From an uncultured Anaerobiospirillum sp. (GTDB taxonomy: Bacteria > Pseudomonadota > Gammaproteobacteria > Enterobacterales > Succinivibrionaceae), in assembly GCA_944389615.1 (NCBI GenBank), contig CALXNA010000033.1, forward strand, positions 1-37,878: a stretch of DNA of 37,878 nucleotides. Reading direction: 5' to 3'. Shown one piece after another: positions 8,183-16,468 of this stretch (its first letter is position 1; every line of letters starts with the position of its first letter). A model generated the notes under the pieces. That model had not been told where the DNA came from and did not search any database. It was given only the letters and a program-made list of their open reading frames with translations. The position numbers and the translations under genes are program-made.

Positions 8183-9910
8183 TTAGGCCATAGCGGTCGG
8201 TTCGGCCGGGGCGCTGGGGGCGTCGAGCAAGGTGACGCAAGCGAGCTTACGTTGCGGTGCGCTGTACACCACGGCTAAGTACAGTTCCTGAGCACAGCGC
8301 GGGCTGTTGCACTCGGCGGGGCTATCTGAGAGCGTCTTTTGGGCTTCAGCCACGTGGGCGGCGAGTTTAGCCTCACTCTGGGCGTACTGGTAGACCAAGA
8401 CCAGCTTGAGCTGCTGCTCAGGCAGCTCAATCGTGCCGATGGCCGGTGTTCGGTCCAAGCCCTCCTTCATCATATGTGGACGCATAACAAAATAGCCAGG
8501 ATCTGGGTCGAGGTAAGGGGTAAACCCCAGCAAACGCAGGTGGGCGTGGATGGCGGCAGCGACCATGTGCCGATTGTGAATGGGGTATTGCTTGTATCTC
8601 AGCGCAGTATTGAGGCTTTTACGGATGGCCTCGGGGTCACAGCTACTTAGCGCCTCCAGCGTGCGTCGGCTGCGCTCTGGGGTATAGAAGTCCCGGTGCG
8701 GGAACAGGCAGGAGCCGATCAAATCGGTGCAGATCCGGCGCGCCTCTTGGTTAGGCCACATCAGTTGCGCATCGTCATCGTTATCGAAGGGGCTCACGAG
8801 CGTCAGATAGCCGGCCTGATACATCAGAGCAAAAGGATGCAATTCCGTATAGACCGGCGCGGTCACCATGAAAGTGCTGCTGTCTATGTCGAAGTGGCTG
8901 CGCGCCACCTCCTCGATGAGATCGATCAAGCCCCAGCGTGCCAAGGTGTCAGCAATGAACTGATGCATCTTGGCCTCAGTGCGGCCATAAGGCTGCAGCT
9001 GCGTTTGAGGGTTGGATAGAAACTGCAGTACGGGCTGTGGCGCATAGACCTGATCTTGCGGACGCCCCGAAAAGTTATAGCCGCCATAGTGCGCGGCCAG
9101 CTCATCTAACAGCGCCTCAATCTGCGCCGCGCTGACCGCCTCAGGCGCGCAGCCTAAGCGGCTGGCCGCAGCTTGGCGCAACTGCTCAGCAAAGTACTGG
9201 TGGAGCTCGGCGCGGGTAAAGCCGCAGCAGGTGGCCATGTGATGATCGTTGGTGCTGTCCTCAAGGTCACCGGCAAACCACCACTCGATCGACTGATAGC
9301 GCGTCATGCCCGTGAACAAGATGAAACGGCAGCGGTATCCTTTGTTCTTGACCCAGCAGAGCAAAGCCCCCATCAGTGACTGGTATGCTTTGAGTTCAGG
9401 CTCGTTGGTGAGGAAGTGCAGCTGCGGAGCATCGTACGCTTCGACCAACAAGACCAGCGTGCGATGGGGCAATTGCTGGATGATGCCCGTGAAGAGCTCA
9501 ATGATATCGTTCGGATCGTCGGTGAGGGTTAGCTGATGGTCGTGGCAGAACGCCTCCAGCTGCGCGTAGAGCTTGGCCCTAAGCTCGGCGCAGGTGGCGC
9601 AGCCGACGCTGAGCTGGGCAAAGTTCAGATGCAGCACTGGATAGCCGCCATGATCTTGCCACTGCTGCTCGATGGCAAGGCCCTTAAAGTAGGAGTCATG
9701 CCCGTCATACGGCTCCACCCCATGTAAGAACAGCTCCTCGCAGGTGGAGACCAAGAGCCCCAAGCCCATATGGAGTGGCCTAATGAGGCATTGGGGACGA
9801 TCGAACAGGGTAAGCCAGTACAAACACTCGGTTTTGTCCACGTAGACTTGTCCGGCGGCGCGCAGCTGCGCAAAGGTGGTGGTACCCAGCGCTAGCTCTG
9901 ACTTGTCCAT
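8183..9910 (-). CDS. Degenerate paralog of the AAA-ATPase-like / PD-(D/E)XK protein (predicted pseudoenzyme)
   Basis: This 575-residue protein aligns along its whole length with the 305-2017 product: YVDKT, EELFLHGVEPYDGHDSYFKGLAIE, FTGMTRYQ, CCGFTRAEL and AQIEALLDEL all correspond. Key residues are lost. The Walker A-like RPRRFGKST is RPLHMGLGL here, so Lys, Ser and Thr are gone. LVDEYDAP is LVEAYDAP, and the nuclease E-Y-K is V-Y-Q. The frame is nevertheless fully open, which argues against simple decay. I chose the ATG at 9910 because GGGAG precedes it and the N terminus then aligns with the paralog; the upstream in-frame GTG at 9943 lies inside a hairpin. Possible roles are a regulatory or structural partner of the intact copy. 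That is inference. Confidence 0.85.
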   Translation of the reverse strand: MDKSELALGTTTFAQLRAAGQVYVDKTECLYWLTLFDRPQCLIRPLHMGLGLLVSTCEELFLHGVEPYDGHDSYFKGLAIEQQWQDHGGYPVLHLNFAQLSVGCATCAELRAKLYAQLEAFCHDHQLTLTDDPNDIIELFTGIIQQLPHRTLVLLVEAYDAPQLHFLTNEPELKAYQSLMGALLCWVKNKGYRCRFILFTGMTRYQSIEWWFAGDLEDSTNDHHMATCCGFTRAELHQYFAEQLRQAAASRLGCAPEAVSAAQIEALLDELAAHYGGYNFSGRPQDQVYAPQPVLQFLSNPQTQLQPYGRTEAKMHQFIADTLARWGLIDLIEEVARSHFDIDSSTFMVTAPVYTELHPFALMYQAGYLTLVSPFDNDDDAQLMWPNQEARRICTDLIGSCLFPHRDFYTPERSRRTLEALSSCDPEAIRKSLNTALRYKQYPIHNRHMVAAAIHAHLRLLGFTPYLDPDPGYFVMRPHMMKEGLDRTPAIGTIELPEQQLKLVLVYQYAQSEAKLAAHVAEAQKTLSDSPAECNSPRCAQELYLAVVYSAPQRKLACVTLLDAPSAPAEPTAMA

Positions 9911-9931
9911 ACCAACTCCCGTGATAACAAA

Positions 9932-9960
9932 GTGGGGCGTCACCTTGAGTGATGCCCCAC
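9932..9960 (-). terminator. Strong hairpin between alaA and the degenerate paralog
   Basis: GTGGGGCGTCAC (9932-9943) pairs with GTGATGCCCCAC (9949-9960) around a 5-base loop, with one G-U pair. On the minus strand it is followed by TTTGTT, then by the Shine-Dalgarno and ATG of the 8183-9910 gene. It probably ends alaA transcription, or attenuates read-through into the paralog. Confidence 0.55.
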
Positions 9961-10033
9961 GTGGGCCCGGTGCGGGCCTTACTGGTGCAGGCTTTACCCC
10001 TGCGGCGCTATGCCCTCGAGCTGGGGCGGTATC

Positions 10034-11248
10034 CTACTGGTGGTAGGTCTTGAGGAAGTGCTCTAAGCGGTTGCAGGCGTCGTCGATGACGTCGACGTCC
10101 GGCAAGAACACGACGCGGAAGTGATCCGGGGCGATCCAGTTAAAGCCAGTGCCTTGGACGACGAGCATCTTCTCTTGGCGCAAGAGGTCGAGGCAGAACT
10201 TCTGGTCGTCTTTGATGTTGAAGCGCTTGATGTCGAGCTTTGGGAACATGTATAGCGCGCCATAAGGCTTCTTGACGCTGACGCCCGGGATCGCGTTTAG
10301 GCGGTCGTACATGGCTTGGCGCTGGCGGTGCAGACGGCCACCTGGGACGATGAGCTCGTTGATGCTCTGATAGCCGCCTAAGGCGGTTTGAATGGCGTGC
10401 TGCAGCGGGACGTTGGCGCACAGACGCATTGCCATCATCATGCGGATGCCCTCGATGTAGCCGCGCATCTTGGCCTTCGGGCCGGTTAAGATCATCCAGC
10501 CTTGGCGGAAGCCGCAGGCGCGGTAGACCTTGGAGAGGCCGTTGTAGGTGATGATCGGCAAGTCATCGCATAAGGTGCAGATCGAGCGATGGGCGTAGTC
10601 ATCGTAGAGGATCTTGTCGTAGATCTCATCGGAGAAGATCATGAGCTCATGCTGGCGGCAGATCTCAATTAAGTCCTGCAAGAACTCGGTGCTGTAGACC
10701 GCGCCGGTCGGATTGTTCGGGTTGATGATGACAATGCCGCGGGTGCGCGGGGTGATCTTGCGCTTGATGTCCTCAAGGTCAGGGAACCAGTCCTGCTCTT
10801 CATCGCACACATAGTGCACGGCGCGGCCCCCAGCCAAGGTGACGCCTGCCGTCCACAGCGGATAGTCTGGGGCTGGGACTAAGACTTCATCGCCATTGTT
10901 GAGCAGGGCGTTCATCGACATGGTGATGAGCTCGCTCACGCCATTGCCGATATAGACGTCCTCAACGTCGGCATCCTTGAGGCCTTTTTGCTGGTAGTAC
11001 TGGGCGATGGCCTTACGGGCCGAGAAAATGCCATTGGATTCGCAGTAGCCCTGCGAGTTGGGGAGGTTGCGTACCACGTCGCGGATCACCTCCTCCGGCG
11101 CTTCAAAGCCGAAGGTGGCGAGGTTGCCGATGTTGAGCTTTAAGATGCGCACACCTTCATCTTCCATGCGGCAAGCTTCTTGGTGAATACGACCACGGAT
11201 GTCGTAGCAGACGTGATCTAACTTATGGGATTTCTCAATTGGTTTCAT
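10034..11248 (-). CDS. alaA: Alanine-synthesising glutamate-pyruvate aminotransferase AlaA
   Basis: AlaA is a cytoplasmic PLP-dependent class I aminotransferase that makes alanine from pyruvate and glutamate. The 404-residue product matches E. coli AlaA (405 residues) along its length: IEKSHKLDHVCYDIRG, IGNGVSELI, DEVLVPAPDYPLWTAGV, INPNNPTGAVYS, SDEIYDKILYDD, and C-terminal QGTGFNWIAPDHFR. The PLP lysine is expected at Lys240 in NGLSKVYR. One oddity is IGNLATFGF where E. coli has IGNPAPFGF. The ATG at 11248 has no Shine-Dalgarno at normal distance; a perfect AAGGAGG lies 21 bases upstream, beyond a palindrome (see 11249-11276). Confidence 0.95.
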   Translation of the reverse strand: MKPIEKSHKLDHVCYDIRGRIHQEACRMEDEGVRILKLNIGNLATFGFEAPEEVIRDVVRNLPNSQGYCESNGIFSARKAIAQYYQQKGLKDADVEDVYIGNGVSELITMSMNALLNNGDEVLVPAPDYPLWTAGVTLAGGRAVHYVCDEEQDWFPDLEDIKRKITPRTRGIVIINPNNPTGAVYSTEFLQDLIEICRQHELMIFSDEIYDKILYDDYAHRSICTLCDDLPIITYNGLSKVYRACGFRQGWMILTGPKAKMRGYIEGIRMMMAMRLCANVPLQHAIQTALGGYQSINELIVPGGRLHRQRQAMYDRLNAIPGVSVKKPYGALYMFPKLDIKRFNIKDDQKFCLDLLRQEKMLVVQGTGFNWIAPDHFRVVFLPDVDVIDDACNRLEHFLKTYHQ

Positions 11249-11276
11249 GCCAGTACCAGCTTAAGCTGGCCTCCTT
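11249..11276 (-). promoter_or_regulatory. alaA ribosome-binding site with palindromic spacer
   Basis: On the minus strand a full AAGGAGG (11276-11270) is followed by the 14-base perfect palindrome CCAGCTTAAGCTGG (11269-11256), then 7 bases, then the ATG. If the palindrome folds as a 5-bp hairpin with a TTAA loop, the Shine-Dalgarno would be brought to an effective spacing of about 7 bases. Unfolded, the 21-base spacing would be poor for initiation. Confidence 0.6.
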
Positions 11277-12232
11277 ATCGGTGTAACCGCGAAACTGTCA
11301 ACCACGTAAGTGCAGGTGCTACGCCTCTGCTTTGCTGCCTACAGCCGCGCCCGGCATCGCTTTCAGCCGGGCTGTCAGCCCATGGCCCTACGGGCCGCTT
11401 ACGCAACTTGCACAGCTTCAGTCGCATCGATTGTAGCACCGCGCCCATGTTTATGCTGGACAGCCGCGCCTTGCCCCACCCCGGGGCCACTTGGCTTGTG
11501 GGACAAGGAGAGGACAGTCCCAGTTTTGAGCCCCGTGGTGCCGCCCAAGTGGCCCGGGGCGGGGCAAGGCACGGCCCAATCGTCTCCTTTCCCTTAGAGA
11601 CCAAGTCACTTCCAAGGGCTTGAAGCGGGGCAAGCGTAGCCGCTGCCAGAGTGGCCCCAAGAGGCCCAGTAGGGCTGTCCGGCTGTAGAATGCAGCGCAA
11701 GTGGCCCAAAAGGTTACCTTGGGGCTGCCCAAAGCTTGGAACGTGGCCCAAGTGGCTCCTTCCTCTTAGAGACCAAGGAACTTCCGGAGCGTGAAGCGGC
11801 TAGCGGCGAGCGTAGCCGCTGCAAGAGTGGCCCCAAGAGGCCCAGTAGGGCTGTCCGGCTGTAGAATGCAGCGCAAGTGGCCCAAAAGGTTACCTTGGGG
11901 CTGCCTAAAGCTTGGAGCGTGGCCCAAGTGGCCCCTTCCCCTTAGAGACTAAGGAACTTCCGGGGCGTGAAGCGGGGCGAGCGTAGCCGCTGCAGCAGTT
12001 GGAGATAGGCGCAACCTGAAGGCTGCTAAGAGGAGGTGGCAACGGCCGTGCTGACCTTGCGCTGGCCCGCAACTTGGCTTTTGGGCGTGCGGAATGGCCC
12101 GGCCGTGGCTCGGGTGGGTGGGCGGGTCGCCGCAGTTGGATTCACGCTACCCGATTGAGCGCCGGAGCGGCCTTGGCCTCGTGGAGACCAAGGCGGAGAG
12201 GGCGGCGGTATGCGCCCTGCGGCGCGGCGGCG
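11277..12232. repeat. Repeat-filled intergenic region between dacB and alaA
   Basis: Nearly 1 kb without a credible gene. A 176-bp unit is tandemly duplicated (11648 onward and 11824 onward, nearly identical for more than 150 bases). TTAGAGACC/T cores start at 11596, 11768 and 11944, with a degenerate copy near 12185. An inverted repeat of about 27 bases has arms at 11469-11495 and 11543-11569, able to form a long hairpin. GCGAGCGTAGCCGCTGC recurs in the units. Open frames here (for example 11275-11751, minus) are translations of repeats. Confidence 0.8.
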
Positions 12233-13729
12233 TTAGAAGTCGCGGCCCATGACGCGCTCGTTGTAGATGTTCTCGAGGACGTAGCGCTCGTAGGCGTAGT
12301 GCGGCGATGGCATGCGGCGGTACTTGACGCGATCGCGCGTGGTCTCCGAGTAGGTGATGGCGTTGCTGAACATCACAAAGGGCACGCGCTGGCCGCTCTT
12401 GGTGATGACAAAGCCTGCGAGGTTCGAGACGTTCTGCAAGGTGCCGGTCTTGGCGATGACATGCTCCTTTAAGGGCTCGTTAAAGGTCGAGGTGCGCCAT
12501 TGCAAGGTGCCCGACTTGCCCGAGACCGGCAGAAGCTCGATGAGGCCTAGCTGGTCGTTGTGCTGATTGATGTAGTCGAGGAGCTCTAAGAGCTTGCTTG
12601 GGGTGAGCAGATTGTGCGGCGACAGGCCTGAGCCGTCGACGATGTAGGAGCTGCCGAGGTCGATGTTGGCGTACTGCTTGAGGATCGAGCGCATGGCGCG
12701 ATTGGCGCGATAGTAGGTGGCCGGGAGGTCGAAGTAGTCGGCCGCGACGTTCTTGGCGATCGAGTCGGCGTAGAGGTTGTTGGACTTTTGCAGCATGTAC
12801 TCGATGAGCGTGCTGAGCTTAGGCGAGTGACGCTGCGCAATGGTCGTGGTGTTGCCCTTAGGGGTATGGCTGATGGCAATCTGGCCCTTAACCTTGATGT
12901 TCAGGCGCTCGAGGATGCTCCGGGTCCAATCGACGCCCCAGCGCTCAGCATCGGCGATGGCCAAGGACAAAGGCCATGGCTGATTCTTGGCGGTGGTCGG
13001 GATGCAGCCGGTGAGGTGGTACTTGTTGTCGATGTAGAGGTTGGCCTCTAAGATACAGTCCCCGCCGTAGTCTTCGCTTGCGACCACGGTAACATCAGAC
13101 TTGATGTCGATCGGGACGCCCTGCGGAATCAGAGCGCGCGCCTCAGTGCCCACACCTTGGCCTTGGAGCTGGGCGAAGGTGCAATTGCGATTGATGATGA
13201 TCGGGGCGGATGGCGCAGTAAAGCACGAGGGCAGATCGTCCCACGACCAGCCATTGGCGCGGCTGGGGCCACCAAAGCGACTGACATCCAAGATGACGTC
13301 ACCGTCGATGCGCTTGACCCCGTGCTTGGTCAGGATCGCGAGCAGGCTGCGGTAATGGTCAACTCGTAAGGTCGGATCGCCGGTAAAGGTCACGATGACG
13401 TCCGAGTGCAAGGTACCGGCGCGGTCGACCTTGAGCTTCTTTTGGGCGTTGATGGCGTCGGAGTTCACCTGCAGCTTGGTGGTGAGCTGATAGTCCGGGC
13501 CTAAATAGAGCATAGCCGCCAAGGCGGTCACCAGCTTCTGGGTTGAGGCTGGGTGGAAGTAGAGCTCTTGGTTGACGCCGTAGACGCGTTTATGTCCCGG
13601 CAGCTTGTAGGCCACGCCTACTTGGGCGCCATCAAGCGGCGTGGAGCTGGCGGGCACGGCGTGAGCAGACAGGGAGGCCCCCATAAGGCTCAGGGCTAAG
13701 CCGCCCATGATAAGAAGCTGACGAAACAT
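12233..13729 (-). CDS. dacB: D-alanyl-D-alanine carboxypeptidase/endopeptidase, PBP4 family
   Basis: PBP4 is a periplasmic S13-family serine peptidase that cleaves peptide cross-links and terminal D-Ala in peptidoglycan. The 498-residue product has a signal peptide (MFRQLLIMGGLALSLMGASLSAHA) and the three penicillin-binding motifs: S-T-Q-K with Ser62 and Lys65 (same numbers as E. coli PBP4), S-N-N in KSNNLYADS, and K-T-G in IAKTGTLQN. VDGSGLSPHN is also typical. The length is close to the E. coli enzyme (477). The ATG at 13729 has AGGA 6 bases upstream. It is transcribed away from fabV. A TTAGAGACC repeat array follows its stop codon. Confidence 0.93.
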   Translation of the reverse strand: MFRQLLIMGGLALSLMGASLSAHAVPASSTPLDGAQVGVAYKLPGHKRVYGVNQELYFHPASTQKLVTALAAMLYLGPDYQLTTKLQVNSDAINAQKKLKVDRAGTLHSDVIVTFTGDPTLRVDHYRSLLAILTKHGVKRIDGDVILDVSRFGGPSRANGWSWDDLPSCFTAPSAPIIINRNCTFAQLQGQGVGTEARALIPQGVPIDIKSDVTVVASEDYGGDCILEANLYIDNKYHLTGCIPTTAKNQPWPLSLAIADAERWGVDWTRSILERLNIKVKGQIAISHTPKGNTTTIAQRHSPKLSTLIEYMLQKSNNLYADSIAKNVAADYFDLPATYYRANRAMRSILKQYANIDLGSSYIVDGSGLSPHNLLTPSKLLELLDYINQHNDQLGLIELLPVSGKSGTLQWRTSTFNEPLKEHVIAKTGTLQNVSNLAGFVITKSGQRVPFVMFSNAITYSETTRDRVKYRRMPSPHYAYERYVLENIYNERVMGRDF

Positions 13730-13853
13730 GGCAATCCTCGCTTTAGGCCCATCCTAGGCCTAGGACGTGTGGTCATACTGGCGGCCTTCCCGGCCGCGTG
13801 GCCCGGAGCGCTGCATTGGCGTTAGGGCCTTGGGCCTTGGTACGGCCCGAGCC

Positions 13854-13859
13854 ATTATA
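13854..13859 (-). promoter_or_regulatory. dacB -10 element
   Basis: A perfect TATAAT is read on the minus strand (ATTATA on +), about 125 bases upstream of dacB. No good -35 hexamer is visible at 16-18 bases. It is back to back with the fabV promoter. Confidence 0.4.
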
Positions 13860-13884
13860 GCGTGAGAGTTGCACGCTGGCGGCT

Positions 13885-13915
13885 TTGTCCGTGGCAGCGC
13901 AAAAACGCTTATAAT
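13885..13915 (+). promoter_or_regulatory. fabV promoter
   Basis: A perfect TATAAT lies at 13910-13915, with TTGTCC (13885-13890) as a weak -35 at a long 19-base spacing. It is about 80 bases upstream of the fabV start. Confidence 0.5.
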
Positions 13916-13994
13916 GCAGACTTGCGCTCTTTGGTTATGTCTTAGCTGTTCCTGCGCCTTGTAGGAAGCTGCCTGAACGAGATTTGAGGTTTTT

Positions 13995-15191
13995 ATGGTA
14001 ATTGAGCCAAAAGTTCGCGGTTTTATTTGCGTTACGACCCATCCTACGGGCTGTGAGGCGAATGTTAAGCGCCAGATTGACTACGTTAAGTCGCAGCCTA
14101 AGGTCGACAATGGCCCTAAGAAGGTCTTAGTGATCGGTGCCTCCACAGGTTACGGCTTAGCTTCGCGCATTAGCGCTGCTTTTGGCTCGGGCGCGGCCAC
14201 CTTAGGCGTCTTCTTTGAAAAGCCGGGCACCGAGAAGCGTCCGGGCACCGCCGGTTGGTACAACACCGCCGCCTTCACCAAGTTTGCTCAGTCAGAAGGC
14301 CTCTATGCCAAGAATGTCAACGGCGATGCCTTCTCCGATGAGTGCCGCGCTAAGGTCATCGAGATGATCAAGGCCGACTTAGGCCAAGTCGACTTAGTCG
14401 TCTACTCCTTGGCCGCCCCAGTGCGCAAGGTTCCAAGCACCGGTGAGGTGGTACGTTCGTGCTTAAAGCCAATTGGCAAGCCATACGTCTCCACCGCCAT
14501 TGATACCAACAATGACACCATCATCGAGGCTACGGTCGAGCCTGCCACCGATGAGGAGATCAAGAACACCGTCACCGTCATGGGCGGTCAGGACTGGGAG
14601 CTGTGGCTCAATGCCTTAAAGGGCGCTGGGGTCTTAGCTGAGGGCTGCAAGACCGTCGCTTACAGCTACATCGGTACCGAGATCACTTGGCCGATCTACT
14701 GGCATGGCGCCTTAGGTAAGGCCAAAGAAGACTTAGACCGCGCTGCCGGTGAGCTGCGCACGGCTTTAGCTGACCTCAAGGGCGATGCCCGCGTTGCCGT
14801 CTTAAAGTCGGTCGTCACCCAAGCCTCGTCGGCCATTCCGGTCATGCCGCTCTACATCTCCTTATGCTTCCGTGTCATGCGCGAGCAGGGCATCCACGAG
14901 AGCGTGATTGAGCACATCTTCCGTCTCTTCCACGATGCCTTATACGGCGTCTCCGCCCCAGAGCTCGACGCCGAAGGCCGCATCCGCATGGACAGCTGGG
15001 AGCTGCGCGACAGCGTTCAGTTAAAGTGCAAGGACTTATGGGCTCAGGTCACCACCGAGAACTTAAAGGAAATCACCGACTACCAAGAGTACAAGCACGA
15101 GTTCTTGCAGCTCTTCGGCTTTGAGGTTGAAGGCGTCGACTACAGCGCCGACGTCAACCCAGTCGTCAACTTCGACTGCGAGACCTTATAG
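13995..15191 (+). CDS. fabV: Trans-2-enoyl-ACP/CoA reductase (NADH)
   Basis: FabV catalyses the last reduction step of the fatty-acid elongation cycle and replaces the FabI-type enoyl reductase in some gammaproteobacteria. The 398-residue product has the family length and signature sequences: [20 protein letters not shown] at the N terminus, the dinucleotide-binding [16 protein letters not shown] (about 45-60), and the extended Y-x8-K active site in [10 protein letters not shown], where classic short-chain reductases have shorter spacing. LAAPVRKVP and [11 protein letters not shown] are also characteristic. GAGG 5 bases upstream supports the ATG at 13995. Leucine is coded mostly by TTA, unusual in DNA this GC-rich. 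The FabV family is known to tolerate triclosan better than FabI. Confidence 0.96.
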   Translation: MVIEPKVRGFICVTTHPTGCEANVKRQIDYVKSQPKVDNGPKKVLVIGASTGYGLASRISAAFGSGAATLGVFFEKPGTEKRPGTAGWYNTAAFTKFAQSEGLYAKNVNGDAFSDECRAKVIEMIKADLGQVDLVVYSLAAPVRKVPSTGEVVRSCLKPIGKPYVSTAIDTNNDTIIEATVEPATDEEIKNTVTVMGGQDWELWLNALKGAGVLAEGCKTVAYSYIGTEITWPIYWHGALGKAKEDLDRAAGELRTALADLKGDARVAVLKSVVTQASSAIPVMPLYISLCFRVMREQGIHESVIEHIFRLFHDALYGVSAPELDAEGRIRMDSWELRDSVQLKCKDLWAQVTTENLKEITDYQEYKHEFLQLFGFEVEGVDYSADVNPVVNFDCETL

Positions 15192-15260
15192 CGCGCACTG
15201 CGCTTGGCGCGCGTTCTGCGCGCCTGCGCTGCGCGCTTGGGCGCGTTAGTGCTTGGCTTT

Positions 15261-15295
15261 CGCCCCAAGCAGGATGCTGTTTGGGGCGTTTCTTT
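15261..15295 (+). terminator. fabV terminator
   Basis: CGCCCCAA (15261-15268) pairs with TTGGGGCG (15281-15288), with AGC/GCT extending the stem inward. TTTCTTT follows. It lies 70 bases after the fabV stop. Confidence 0.75.
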
Positions 15296-15310
15296 GGGCG
15301 CGTGTATAAT
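15280..15310 (+). promoter_or_regulatory. folD promoter
   Basis: A perfect TATAAT at 15305-15310 is preceded by TTTGGG (15280-15285) at a 19-base spacing. The -35 region overlaps the 3' arm of the fabV terminator. It is 34 bases upstream of the folD start. Confidence 0.45.
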
Positions 15311-15344
15311 GGCGCCACTGTGTTAGCTTCTTGTGGAGATGGTG

Positions 15345-16199
15345 ATGAGCGCTCAGATCATTGATGGTAAAGCCATTGCAAAAGAATTACGCCAGCAACT
15401 CAAGGCTAAGATCGAACAAAAGCGTGCCGCCGGGCTGCGGGCTCCGGGCCTTGCCGTGATCTTAGTGGGCGCAGATCCCGCCTCGCAGGTCTATGTGCGC
15501 AACAAGCGCAAGGCCTGCGACGAAGTCGGCATCAAGAGCTTCTCTTATGACTTACCTGCCACTACGACTCAGACGGAGTTGGAGGCCCTGATCGACGAGT
15601 GCAATGCCAACCCGGAGATCGACGGTATCTTGGTGCAGTTCCCGCTGCCGGAGGGCTTAGATGAGCGCCGCGTCATCGAGAAGATCGCCCCGGATAAGGA
15701 TGTCGACGGCTTCCATCCTTACAACGTAGGCCGCCTGACTCAGCGCATTCCGCTCTTGCGCGCCTGCACGCCCAAGGGCGTGATGACCCTGCTCAAGGCC
15801 ATTAACTTAGACCTCTTGGGCATCAATGCCGTGATCGTCGGTGCCTCCAACTTAGTGGGCCGTCCGATGGCCTTAGAGCTGCTGCTTGAGGGCGCCACTG
15901 TCACCGTGACCCACCGCTTCACCAAGAACTTAGAGCACCATGTGCGGCAGGCTGACCTCTTGATCGTCGCCTGCGGCAAGCCACACTTAGTGCCGGGTGA
16001 GTGGGTTAAGGACGGCGCCGTGGTCATCGACGTGGGCATCAATCGCTTGGACGATGGCTCGCTCTGCGGTGACGTCGGCTTTGATGAGGCCAAGGAGCAT
16101 GCCTCCTACATCACCCCAGTGCCGGGCGGCGTAGGGCCGATGACTGTCGCCACCTTGATGGAGAATACGGTGCAGGCCTACGAGACGCATTTGGCGTAG
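15345..16199 (+). CDS. folD: Bifunctional methylenetetrahydrofolate dehydrogenase / methenyl-THF cyclohydrolase
   Basis: FolD interconverts 5,10-methylene-, methenyl- and 10-formyl-tetrahydrofolate in the cytoplasm, using NADP. The 284-residue product closely follows the E. coli enzyme (288). [12 protein letters not shown] carries the catalytic Tyr50 and Lys54. [25 protein letters not shown], the nucleotide-binding GASNLVGRP, and C-terminal [16 protein letters not shown] are all present. The ATG at 15345 is chosen because GGAG at 15335-15338 is 6 bases away; in-frame GTG 15333 and ATG 15339 lie on or against that site. It shares one-carbon metabolism with glyA further right. Confidence 0.96.
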   Translation: MSAQIIDGKAIAKELRQQLKAKIEQKRAAGLRAPGLAVILVGADPASQVYVRNKRKACDEVGIKSFSYDLPATTTQTELEALIDECNANPEIDGILVQFPLPEGLDERRVIEKIAPDKDVDGFHPYNVGRLTQRIPLLRACTPKGVMTLLKAINLDLLGINAVIVGASNLVGRPMALELLLEGATVTVTHRFTKNLEHHVRQADLLIVACGKPHLVPGEWVKDGAVVIDVGINRLDDGSLCGDVGFDEAKEHASYITPVPGGVGPMTVATLMENTVQAYETHLA

Positions 16200-16219
16200 G
16201 CTGTTGTTTTTGACGGGGA

Positions 16220-16243
16220 AGGGGGCTACGGCCCTCTTTTTTT
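16220..16243 (+). terminator. folD terminator with UACG tetraloop
   Basis: AGGGGGC (16220-16226) pairs with GCCCTCT (16231-16237) around TACG, a UNCG-type tetraloop closed by C-G. A seven-base T run follows. It lies 20 bases after the folD stop. Confidence 0.85.
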
Positions 16244-16286
16244 GGCCGAACTATGCCCTAATTTGGAGCAGGGCGCGTCCTTTGGG

Positions 16287-16315
16287 TTGACAGTTGTGCG
16301 CTCTTAGTGCAATTT
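16287..16315 (+). promoter_or_regulatory. Possible promoter of the 16469-18784 gene
   Basis: A perfect TTGACA -35 lies at 16287-16292. The sequence 17 bases downstream (CAATTT, 16310-16315) is a poor -10, so only half of the promoter is convincing. It is about 150 bases upstream of the gene. Confidence 0.22.
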
Positions 16316-16468
16316 GGAACATGGGGTATGGCAACTACTTTGCATGTGGTGCCGCGCTACACCAGGCAGGTTAAGGAAAGTGAAGGGGACGGGCGGCAGC
16401 CCTTGATGCGGTAGGCTCGGGCGGGATGAGAGTTGGTCGCCCATGGCACAACGACGGTAGGTTTGCGC

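Noticed and set aside
11275..11751. 158-codon minus-strand frame in the dacB-alaA gap
   Set aside because: It is a translation of the repeat array and inverted repeat; other frames over the same repeats are equally open.
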